Shown piece by piece: positions 9,626-15,991 of a stretch of DNA of 32,786 nucleotides (positions are counted from its first letter, which is position 1; each line of letters opens with the position of its first letter). The position numbers and the translations under genes were made by a program. Below the pieces are notes generated by a model. It had not been told where the DNA came from. It did not search any database and saw only the letters and a program-made list of their open reading frames with translations. The stretch comes from Pedobacter sp. (GTDB lineage: Bacteria; Bacteroidota; Bacteroidia; Sphingobacteriales; Sphingobacteriaceae), in assembly GCA_025351765.1 (NCBI GenBank), contig JANXVH010000122.1:1-32786 (forward strand), read 5' to 3'.

Positions 9626-9659
9626 CAAAAGTAAAATTTATTAACTTACCAATGACAAA
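9626..9659 (-). promoter_or_regulatory. Promoter of the act-cox operon (Bacteroidota type)
   Basis: Reading the minus strand, TTTG (9656-9659), a 22-nt spacer and TACTTTTG (9626-9633) match the Bacteroidota primary-sigma consensus TTG-N17-23-TAnnTTTG exactly. The predicted transcript would start near 9620, giving a leader of about 75 nt before actA. No other consensus box was found between the act genes, so this probably drives the whole act-coxB unit. Confidence 0.7.
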
Positions 9660-9724
9660 GAAATGACAGTAAATACAATTTATAATCAATCTAAACAGGT
9701 GCTATAATCTGCTTTAAACGACGA

Positions 9725-9754
9725 GAATCAGCATTTCTTTAAAAATGCTGATTC
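9725..9754 (-). terminator. Hairpin downstream of the deoxyhypusine-synthase-like gene
   Basis: A perfect 12-bp inverted repeat (9725-9736 with 9743-9754) closes a 6-nt loop, 41 bp beyond the stop of the gene at 9796. The stem is AT-rich, and on the minus strand only a short TTT follows, so termination strength is uncertain. Its position between that gene and the act promoter makes a terminator the simplest reading. Confidence 0.5.
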
Positions 9755-9795
9755 CCGATTTTGTCTTTGCATAAAGACTCATCTGTTAATATAAA

Positions 9796-10773
9796 TTACA
9801 TTTTTAATATCCATGCAAACATCAAAGGTGCTACGATTGTTGCGTCAGATTCTACTATGAATTTTGGGGTATGAATATCTAATTTCCCCCATGTAATCTT
9901 CTCGTTAGGCACTGCCCCTGAGTAAGAACCGTAAGAAGTTGTGGAATCAGAAATCTGACAGAAGTAACTCCAGAAGGGTATGTTTTCCATTTCCATATCC
10001 TGATAAAGCATAGGTACAACACAGATAGGGAAGTCGCCAGCTATTCCGCCGCCTATCTGGAAAAACCCAATTCCTTTACCTCCGCTATTGGCAATATACC
10101 AATCTGCCAACCACCCCATATATTCAATTCCACTTTTCATTGTGGTAGCTTTTAACTCAGATTTCATTACATAGGAAGCAAAAATATTCCCCATTGTAGA
10201 ATCTTCCCAACCAGGAACTACTATTGGCAAGTTCTTTTCGGCTGCAGCAAGCATCCATGAATTTTTAGGATCAATTTCATAGTATTGCTCTAAATCTCCG
10301 CTAAGCAGCATTTTATACATAAATTCATGAGGAAAATAACGTTCTCCAGCAGTATCTGCATCTTTCCATATTTTATGGATGTGCTTTTGCAATCTTCTAA
10401 AGGCTTCTTCTTCAGGAATACAGGTATCAGTAACGCGGTTGTAATGGTTCTCTAATAGGTCCCACTCGTCTTGCGGACTTAAATCACGATAGTTGGGAAC
10501 GCGCTTATAGTGTGAATGTGCTACAAGATTCATAATATCTTCTTCCAGGTTAGCACCGGTACAGGAAATGATAGCCACTTTATCTTGTCTAATCATCTCT
10601 GCTAAAGATATACCCAGTTCTGCAGTACTCATGGCACCTGCTAAGGTGATCATCATTTTGCCGCCTTCATCTAAATGTGTTTCGTACCCTTTAACGGCGT
10701 CCATCATTGCTGCAGCATTAAAATGGAGGTAGTTGCGCTCCATAAATTGGGATATTGGTCCTCTTGTACTCAT
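9796..10773 (-). CDS. Deoxyhypusine-synthase-like family protein
   Basis: The 325-residue product belongs to the deoxyhypusine synthase fold. In eukaryotes and archaea this NAD-dependent enzyme moves an aminobutyl group from spermidine to eIF5A; bacteria lack eIF5A. Visible family features are SCTGANLEEDIMNL (NAD-side loop), VVPGWEDSTMGNIF, the Gly-rich segment FFQIGGGIAGDFPI, and EKITWGKLD, whose Lys (about 297) aligns with the lysine that forms the enzyme-imine intermediate in the human enzyme. The catalytic lysine is kept, so an active aminobutyl transferase is likely, perhaps making homospermidine or another polyamine (inference). The frame opens with TTG at 10782, but the ATG at 10773 (MSTRGPIS) is preferred and lies 20 nt from a good promoter box. 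It stands alone between a promoter and a hairpin. Confidence 0.88.
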   Translation of the reverse strand: MSTRGPISQFMERNYLHFNAAAMMDAVKGYETHLDEGGKMMITLAGAMSTAELGISLAEMIRQDKVAIISCTGANLEEDIMNLVAHSHYKRVPNYRDLSPQDEWDLLENHYNRVTDTCIPEEEAFRRLQKHIHKIWKDADTAGERYFPHEFMYKMLLSGDLEQYYEIDPKNSWMLAAAEKNLPIVVPGWEDSTMGNIFASYVMKSELKATTMKSGIEYMGWLADWYIANSGGKGIGFFQIGGGIAGDFPICVVPMLYQDMEMENIPFWSYFCQISDSTTSYGSYSGAVPNEKITWGKLDIHTPKFIVESDATIVAPLMFAWILKM

Positions 10774-10793
10774 ATTGATCAATTTTGTTGGCG

Positions 10794-10825
10794 CAAAAAT
10801 AGGTATTTAATTATTCATGATCTAA
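10794..10825 (-). promoter_or_regulatory. Promoter of the deoxyhypusine-synthase-like gene
   Basis: On the minus strand TATTTTTG (10794-10801) is a perfect TAnnTTTG box. A 20-nt spacer separates it from TTAG (10822-10825), a weak match to the -33 TTTG element. The leader would be about 15 nt. Confidence 0.55.
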
Positions 10826-10890
10826 TTTTACAGAACCAACGACTTTCTGATCGCATGGCATCTCGCAGGGGTTTAACTGGAGATGCTGTA

Positions 10891-11021
10891 GGGAAGGGTT
10901 AACAGTGAGTGCGCCATGACTGCGCAGTGAGTCCGCCTTGAGTCCGCCTTTTTACAGAAAATATGCGGACTCAAGGCGGATCTATAGCTAACAGGATGCG
11001 CAGTCACTCCTAATCTTTCCC
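10891..11021. repeat. 131-bp imperfect palindrome with nested perfect arms
   Basis: The 353-bp gap between the divergent starts at 10773 and 11127 holds the promoter at 10794 and this element. At its core a perfect 16-bp inverted repeat (10932-10947 with 10965-10980) flanks a 17-nt AT-rich loop. Outside it lies a perfect 10-bp pair (10917-10926 with 10997-11006). An outer pair (10891-10914 with 10998-11021) matches at 19 of 24 positions and competes with the 10-bp pair. The left arm repeats short words (gtccgcctt twice, gcgc twice). It is more GC-rich than its flanks. It cannot be a terminator for either divergent neighbour. A dispersed palindromic repeat or MITE-like element is possible; no clear target-site duplication was found. 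A smaller hairpin (10858-10864 with 10880-10886) lies just to its left. Bases 11022-11126 show nothing recognisable. Confidence 0.7.
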
Positions 11022-11126
11022 GCGTGCAACCCAACTTAAAGGGTAACCTACATTGAAACTTGTTATTTGTGGTCTTAAACTTGCTATAGCGGCATTATAA
11101 TTAAATAATTGCATTATTTTAGGCCA

Positions 11127-12257
11127 ATGAAGAAAATCTCGCTTTGCACCATCCTCTTTTTGATAGCCGCAAACGTATTTGGACAAAAGAAATTGATTGA
11201 ACGATACCTCTCAAACAAAACAGATTCGTCTAGGAAGGCAAGTTTTATGCCAGTTCCCGTTTTTAGATATAGTCAGGAAGTAGGTATTGAATTTGGCTTA
11301 GGAGCTCTCTTTTCTACTTATTTGGACCGCGCAGATTTAACCAACCGGAGTTCTAATTTCAGCACAGTGCTCTCTGTTTCTACAAAAGGGCAGTATAATG
11401 TTTCTTTTAAAAGCGATATCTGGACTAAAAAGAACGCATATCATTATATCGGCGAAGCCCGATTTAAAAGAATGCCTTTTGATTTTTTTGGTATTGGAAA
11501 CAATACGGCCGAAGCGGATAAAGACAGACTGGTACAAGGTTCTGTTAAATTGTCATTAGAGGCCGAAAAGATGCTGGCCACCCATGCTTATTCGGGCATT
11601 TCACTGGGCTTTGAAAGCTATAATTTTAAGGATAACGTAGTTGGAGGTATTTTTACAACTGATCAATCCATTATCCATAAAGCTGGCGGCTCGGTAATCT
11701 ATGCTGGTATTTCTCAAAGCTATGACACCAGAAACTCAAACAACTACACAACAAAAGGTTTTATGGGCCGCATTACCTATCAATATGCACCCGATTTTTA
11801 CGGCGGCGAGAATTTTACAGGAAGCTTAATTAAAGCAAACGTTCGCAATTTCTGGCCATTATCAAGGAAATTTGTTTTGGGCGCTAATGCACTGTTCCAC
11901 TCAATTCAAGGCAAGAATACACCTTTCTATTTGCTACCCCAATTGGGTAACGACGAGATGATGCGCGGTTATTATACAGGGCGCTTTCGGGACAGGAATC
12001 TTTTGGCCGGCCAGGCAGAGCTTAGGTACAGATACAATAACAGGTTTGGAGTTGTAGCCTTTGCCGGCGGCGGACAAGTATTTGCCAATGGCGATCTTGC
12101 TGTTAAAAATTTCAAACCATCTTACGGAGCTGGAGGCCGATATTTCTTTGATCCTGAAAAAGGCTTAAGCGTACGGGTAGATTATGGTGTGGGAGAAAAA
12201 CGCGCAAACGAAAAACGCCAGTCTGGATTTTACATCAGCCTGGCGGAGGCATTTTAG
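11127..12257 (+). CDS. Small Omp85 / BamA-TamA family outer membrane barrel protein
   Basis: The product (376 residues) has a signal peptide ending at G19/Q20 and then goes almost directly into alternating beta-strand sequence up to a C-terminal Phe, as expected for an outer membrane barrel. The segment MMRGYYTGRFRDRN (about residues 282-295) matches the conserved RG[FY] loop motif of the Omp85 superfamily, and the opening PVFRYSQEVGIEFGLGAL resembles the first strand of the surface-antigen domain. There is no room for POTRA domains: only about 25 residues separate the signal peptide from the barrel. POTRA-less Omp85 proteins are known in Bacteroidota, with poorly defined functions. The frame is open to a TTG at 11109, but the ATG at 11127 begins the natural signal peptide. 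It stands alone on the plus strand and converges on the methyltransferase gene. Confidence 0.82.
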   Translation: MKKISLCTILFLIAANVFGQKKLIERYLSNKTDSSRKASFMPVPVFRYSQEVGIEFGLGALFSTYLDRADLTNRSSNFSTVLSVSTKGQYNVSFKSDIWTKKNAYHYIGEARFKRMPFDFFGIGNNTAEADKDRLVQGSVKLSLEAEKMLATHAYSGISLGFESYNFKDNVVGGIFTTDQSIIHKAGGSVIYAGISQSYDTRNSNNYTTKGFMGRITYQYAPDFYGGENFTGSLIKANVRNFWPLSRKFVLGANALFHSIQGKNTPFYLLPQLGNDEMMRGYYTGRFRDRNLLAGQAELRYRYNNRFGVVAFAGGGQVFANGDLAVKNFKPSYGAGGRYFFDPEKGLSVRVDYGVGEKRANEKRQSGFYISLAEAF

Positions 12258-12281
12258 CCGCCTGATTAAAAGAGAAATAAA

Positions 12282-13064
12282 TTAATACTTTAACTTGAAG
12301 TGTTCTTTAACCTGGCCTTTTTTAAAGTAAACCAATCCTATCCAGAACAAATCAACAGTAACAGTTACTTGCGGGTTTGATTTGATTTCTTCCCATGCGT
12401 CCTTCATTCCTTTGCTCCAGTATATGTCATCAAAAATAAGGAGCGACCCTTCATGTACTTTAGGCAGGCACCATTTAAAATAGTTTAATGTGGCATCTTT
12501 TCTATGGTTTCCATCTATATATACAAAATCCAATTGAGGAAGCGCTGCTATTACCGTAGGTAAAAGAAGATCGAAATTACCCACCTGTAATTCAATATTA
12601 TCCAAGTCTAATTCTCTGAAATTATTATAAGCTACTTTGGCTGTTTCGGGGCATCCCTCAATGGTAATAATATCTGCATTAGGAGATGCTTTTGATAAAT
12701 ATGCGGTAGTTATACCCAGGCATGTGCCCAGCTCTATGATACTTTTTGGATTGTTATCTTTAGCCAGTCGGTAAATTAACTGCGCTAATCGCGGGTTCTT
12801 TAGTGCATTTTTAGCAATCTGACTTACTTTCTTTGTCCGGTTCTTATTAAGGTGAGAGCCCGCTCCTAAATCAGTAACCGTTATTAGAGATTCGTCATTC
12901 AAAAGTTTTTTTCGCTGATCTTCAATTGTTTTATAATCAATTTTAGACTTAAAATCGTAAATTACCTCATCAGCTAACTTATAAACGAATGGAGAGTGGG
13001 TGCCATGTCTGCTTTTTGAAATAAGGCGATGTTTAAGATAATCGCTAATGAAATTAAAGACCAT
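12282..13064 (-). CDS. Class I SAM-dependent methyltransferase (O-methyltransferase-like)
   Basis: The 260-residue protein has a Rossmann methyltransferase core at about 105-250. Motif I, which binds S-adenosylmethionine, is IIELGTCLGITTAYL (ELGTCLG at 111-117). It is followed by TIEGCPE (134-140) as the acidic motif II position, DFVYIDGNH (179-187), and LIFDDIYWSKGM (209-220), a DD pattern typical of the catechol O-methyltransferase-like group that often binds a metal. The first 100 residues are a helical cap of unknown role. The substrate cannot be told from sequence. The gene is divergent from the SirB1-like gene, with only 35 bp between start codons, and convergent with the barrel gene 24 bp away. 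Confidence 0.82.
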   Translation of the reverse strand: MVFNFISDYLKHRLISKSRHGTHSPFVYKLADEVIYDFKSKIDYKTIEDQRKKLLNDESLITVTDLGAGSHLNKNRTKKVSQIAKNALKNPRLAQLIYRLAKDNNPKSIIELGTCLGITTAYLSKASPNADIITIEGCPETAKVAYNNFRELDLDNIELQVGNFDLLLPTVIAALPQLDFVYIDGNHRKDATLNYFKWCLPKVHEGSLLIFDDIYWSKGMKDAWEEIKSNPQVTVTVDLFWIGLVYFKKGQVKEHFKLKY

Positions 13065-13069
13065 AACCG

Positions 13070-13114
13070 CAAAAGTAGGGATTCAAACTTATATGTTTAA
13101 TGGAAAACGTTAAA
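13070..13114 (-). promoter_or_regulatory. Two overlapping promoter boxes for the methyltransferase gene
   Basis: On the minus strand there are two perfect TAnnTTTG boxes. TACTTTTG (13070-13077) ends 5 nt before the ATG and would give a leaderless or nearly leaderless message. TAAGTTTG (13084-13091) has TTTA at 13111-13114 after a 19-nt spacer and would give a leader of about 14 nt. The second promoter would overlap the first codons of the divergent gene at 13100. Confidence 0.5.
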
Positions 13115-13969
13115 GAAATAAATGCACTGGTAAAACTTCTGGATGATCCTGACCAGGAAGTGTATCAACACGTTGAAGGGCGGCTGCTGGAATACGGCAG
13201 CCAGGTAATAGACTTTCTGGAAAACACATGGGAGCATTCTTTAGATGCGCTATTACAACAACGTATTGAAAATATTGTTCATAAAATTCAGTTCAACAAC
13301 GTAAAAGAAGACCTGAATTTATGGTACCAAAGCGGTGCGTTTGATCTTTTACAAGGAGCCCTGGTTATTAACCGCTATCAATATCCAGATTTGGATGAAG
13401 ATAAAGTGATCTTTCAGCTGGAAGAAATAAAAAGAGAAATCTGGATAGGCCTTCAATACGAAATGAGTTCTATTGAAAAGATAAAGCTTATTAATCATGT
13501 TTTTTACAATGTTTATGGCTTTGCAGGCAATACAAAGAACCACATGGACCCGCAAAACTCTTTCATGAGTCAGGTTATGGAGAGTAAAAAAGGTAACCAA
13601 ATTTCTTTGGCTATTATTTATGCTACACTTGCCAAGAAGCTAGACATCCCTGTTTATGGTGTGAACTTACCTCAGCATTTTATATTGGGTTATATAGACG
13701 AGACCAAGCAAGAAGAGCATGAATTTGGCGTATTATTTTATATCAACGCATTCAATAAAGGGGCAATTTTTGGAAAGCATGACGTTGATCAGTTTCTACG
13801 TCAGTTAAACCTTGATCCTCAACCCGGCTTTTATGCACCCTGCAGCAATGTAGAGATCATTAGAAGGGTAATCAGAAATCTGATCTCCGCGTATGAAAAC
13901 TTGGGCTCGAAAGAAAAGGCAGAGGAGATGAAAGAGCTTCAGGACATCCTGGTTAATACCAACTTATAA
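13100..13969 (+). CDS. SirB1 / transglutaminase-like family protein
   Basis: The 289-residue protein fits the SirB1-type transglutaminase-like family. The core reads VMESKKGNQISLAIIYATLAKKLDIP followed by VYGVNLPQHFILGYID (roughly residues 155-200). This is the usual R/K-G-x-P/Q-ISLA ... GVN-x-P-x-HF pattern, in which the transglutaminase Cys is normally absent, so it is probably not a protease. An N-terminal helical region (about 1-90) resembles short helical repeats (LVKLLDDPDQEVYQHV). A C-terminal helical segment (about 255-289, VIRRVIRNLISAYENLGSKEKAEEM) looks TPR-like. No signal peptide is present, so it is cytoplasmic. The biochemical role of the family is unclear. Its stop overlaps the convergent esterase gene by 6 bp. 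Confidence 0.8.
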   Translation: MENVKEINALVKLLDDPDQEVYQHVEGRLLEYGSQVIDFLENTWEHSLDALLQQRIENIVHKIQFNNVKEDLNLWYQSGAFDLLQGALVINRYQYPDLDEDKVIFQLEEIKREIWIGLQYEMSSIEKIKLINHVFYNVYGFAGNTKNHMDPQNSFMSQVMESKKGNQISLAIIYATLAKKLDIPVYGVNLPQHFILGYIDETKQEEHEFGVLFYINAFNKGAIFGKHDVDQFLRQLNLDPQPGFYAPCSNVEIIRRVIRNLISAYENLGSKEKAEEMKELQDILVNTNL

Positions 13970-14878
13970 GAATTTATTATCCTTCATCCAGTTGTGCAAA
14001 CGTTCAAACCAATCGTCTGATGTGGTTGGGTTATGTAAACCAAAACCATGACCACCGCCTTGGTAAATATGCAGCTCTCCTTTTACTTTATTCTTAACCA
14101 ACGCCTCATCAAAGCGCGTACTGTTCTGTACAGGTACCGCGCCATCGTCATTCGCATGCACTAAAAATGTAGGTGGTGTATTTGTTGTTACATGTTGCTC
14201 ATTAGAAAAATAAGCGATCTGATCCTGAGTAGGTGAAGTTCCAAGCAGGGCATTCAATGAGCCTTGATGGGTATATTCTCCAAAGGTTATAACAGGGTAT
14301 ATCAGGATAGAAAAATCTGGTCGCAAGCTCAATTTTTCCTTATTCTCTATTTTAACATCATCATAATGAACGGTAAGGGTGGATGCCAGGTGGCCTCCTG
14401 CCGAAAAGCCCATAATACCAATCTTATTGGGATTAACCTGCCATTTTGCTGCATCTCTCCTTACCAGGTAAATAGCCTGCTGTGCATCCATTAGCGGGCC
14501 AAAGGATTTATCTTTCATAATTGCATCACTTGGTAAGCGATACTTCAGTACAAATGCAGTTACGCCAAATTCATTAAAACGTTTTGCAATATTATATCCC
14601 TCGTGATCGATAGCTAGTATGCCATATCCGCCACCCGGACAAATAATTACAGCTGCTCCCGTGGCCTTTTCTTTAGCGGGTTGATAGACGATCATTGTAG
14701 GAATAGATACTTTAGAACTCCTGGTAATGTGGTCAGCTCCCATTGGAGAATCTTCAATATAGTTTGCTGGCGTGGGCTTAGCGCCAGGAATTGTTCCTTT
14801 GTAAAGGTTAACTACTTCCTGTGCCTTGAGGCTTGCAATTGAAAACAACATCATGAGCAACAATGTGAAATATTTCAT
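13964..14878 (-). CDS. Secreted alpha/beta-hydrolase (BD-FAE-like esterase)
   Basis: This is a 304-residue alpha/beta-hydrolase with a signal peptide ending at A19/Q20, so it is predicted to be periplasmic. The oxyanion-hole segment is VIICPGGGYGIL (78-88). The nucleophile elbow is GFSAGG with S159. The acid is in HANDDGAVPV (D244 or D245) and the catalytic histidine is H277 in GGGHGFG. This layout matches acetyl-xylan / feruloyl-type and related carbohydrate esterases common in Bacteroidota, but the substrate cannot be assigned: no glycan-use genes are nearby. It starts 2 bp after the prfB stop on the same strand, so it may be co-transcribed with prfB. Its 3' end overlaps that of the convergent gene. 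Confidence 0.86.
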   Translation of the reverse strand: MKYFTLLLMMLFSIASLKAQEVVNLYKGTIPGAKPTPANYIEDSPMGADHITRSSKVSIPTMIVYQPAKEKATGAAVIICPGGGYGILAIDHEGYNIAKRFNEFGVTAFVLKYRLPSDAIMKDKSFGPLMDAQQAIYLVRRDAAKWQVNPNKIGIMGFSAGGHLASTLTVHYDDVKIENKEKLSLRPDFSILIYPVITFGEYTHQGSLNALLGTSPTQDQIAYFSNEQHVTTNTPPTFLVHANDDGAVPVQNSTRFDEALVKNKVKGELHIYQGGGHGFGLHNPTTSDDWFERLHNWMKDNKFL

Positions 14879-14880
14879 AA

Positions 14881-15955
14881 TTAAAACTCCATTAAATACG
14901 CCTTTAAAAAATCATTTAAATCGCCATCAAGTACAGCCTGAGGGTTTGAAGATTGAAAGTTAGTCCTATGGTCTTTAACTCTCCTATCATCCAACACGTA
15001 GCTTCTAATCTGAGAGCCCCACTCAATTTTCTTTTTATTTCCTTCTATCAAGGCCGTAGCTTCCATCCGCTTCCTAATCTCTGCTTCGTATAACTGCGAC
15101 TTTAACAATCGAATTGCATTCTCTTTATTCTGTAGCTGAGACCTGGATTCTTGGTTCTTTATCACAATGCCTGATGGCTTGTGGTATAATCTAACTGCTG
15201 TTTCAACCTTGTTAACGTTTTGGCCACCTGCACCGCCAGACCTGAAAGTCTCAAACTCTATTTCTGAGTCTTTAACTTCTATTTCTATCGTATCATCCAC
15301 CAGGGGATAAACATATACAGATGCAAAAGAGGTATGTCTTCTGGCATTGGAATCAAATGGCGAGATCCTTACCAATCTATGTACACCATTCTCACCTTTC
15401 AAATAACCGTAGGCAAAATCGCCAACAAATTGAATGGTTACAGACTTTACTCCAACAATTTCACCTTCCTGGTAATCCTGCTCTGATACTTTGAATCCGT
15501 TTTTCTCGCCCCACATGATGTACATCCGCATCAGCATGGCTGCCCAATCGCAGCTTTCGGTTCCACCCGCTCCTGCGGTAATTTGCATTACTGCCGGAAG
15601 CTGATCTTCCTTATTCTTGAGCATGTTTTTGAGCTCTAGGTTCTCTACCGCTTCCTTGCAAAGGTCAAATTGTTCTTGCATTTCATCGGCTGTAGCATCC
15701 CCACCCTGAAAAAAATCAAACAATACTTGTGTATCTTCCAGCAAGCCATTTACTTCCTGCCAAGCATCCGTCCACACTTTCTTTGAATTGATCTGTGCAA
15801 TATGCGCTTCTGCTTTTTTCGGGTCATCCCAAAAGTTAGCTTGCAAGGTCATCTGCTGCTCTACATATATATCTTCTAAACGCGTTTCGACGTCAAAGAT
15901 GCCTCCTCAGCGACGTTATTCTGTCCCTTAAATCCTGAATTTGTTCCTTAGTCAT
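14881..15955 (-). CDS. prfB: Peptide chain release factor 2, with programmed +1 frameshift
   Basis: RF2 recognises UAA and UGA stop codons and triggers peptide release. The gene is in two frames on the minus strand. The first segment, 15955 to 15896, encodes 20 residues ([12 protein letters not shown] to RRHL) and is followed by an in-frame TGA at 15895-15893. The ribosome slips +1 at CTT-TGA-C, skipping base 15895, and continues from GAC at 15894 to the stop at 14881, giving 357 residues, close to normal RF2 length. The second segment carries the stop-codon recognition tripeptide SPF (198-200) and the catalytic GGQ (243-245 in [13 protein letters not shown]). Taking the internal ATG at 15852 as the start would lose 34 conserved N-terminal residues. 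It lies 36 bp after an M20 gene and 2 bp before the esterase gene. Confidence 0.97.
15892..15907 (-). other. Programmed +1 frameshift (recoding) site of prfB
   Basis: On the minus strand the site reads AGGAGGCATCTTTGAC. AGGAGG (15902-15907) is the Shine-Dalgarno-like stimulator, three nucleotides (CAT) before the slippery CTT codon (15896-15898), followed by TGA (15893-15895) and C (15892). The arrangement and spacing match the classical bacterial prfB autoregulatory site: when RF2 is scarce, termination at UGA is slow and the ribosome shifts to make more RF2. Confidence 0.96.
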
Positions 15956-15960
15956 AATCG

Positions 15961-15980
15961 CAAACTTAGATAAAATTGTT
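15961..15980 (-). promoter_or_regulatory. Putative prfB promoter, possibly leaderless
   Basis: On the minus strand TAAGTTTG (15961-15968) is a perfect -7 box ending exactly 5 nt before the prfB ATG, preceded by AACAATTTTATC. No clear -33 TTG is seen. The same 20-nt stretch, with one difference, lies at the same distance before purD. Confidence 0.5.
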
Positions 15981-15991
15981 AATTATTGACG

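Noticed and set aside
14881..15852. prfB as a shorter gene starting at the internal ATG at 15852
   Set aside because: The frameshift site and 34 conserved N-terminal residues upstream show that the gene starts at 15955.
15893..15895. The in-frame TGA in prfB as a disabling mutation or sequencing error
   Set aside because: It sits in the exact programmed context (AGGAGG, CTT, TGA, C), which is the normal state of prfB.
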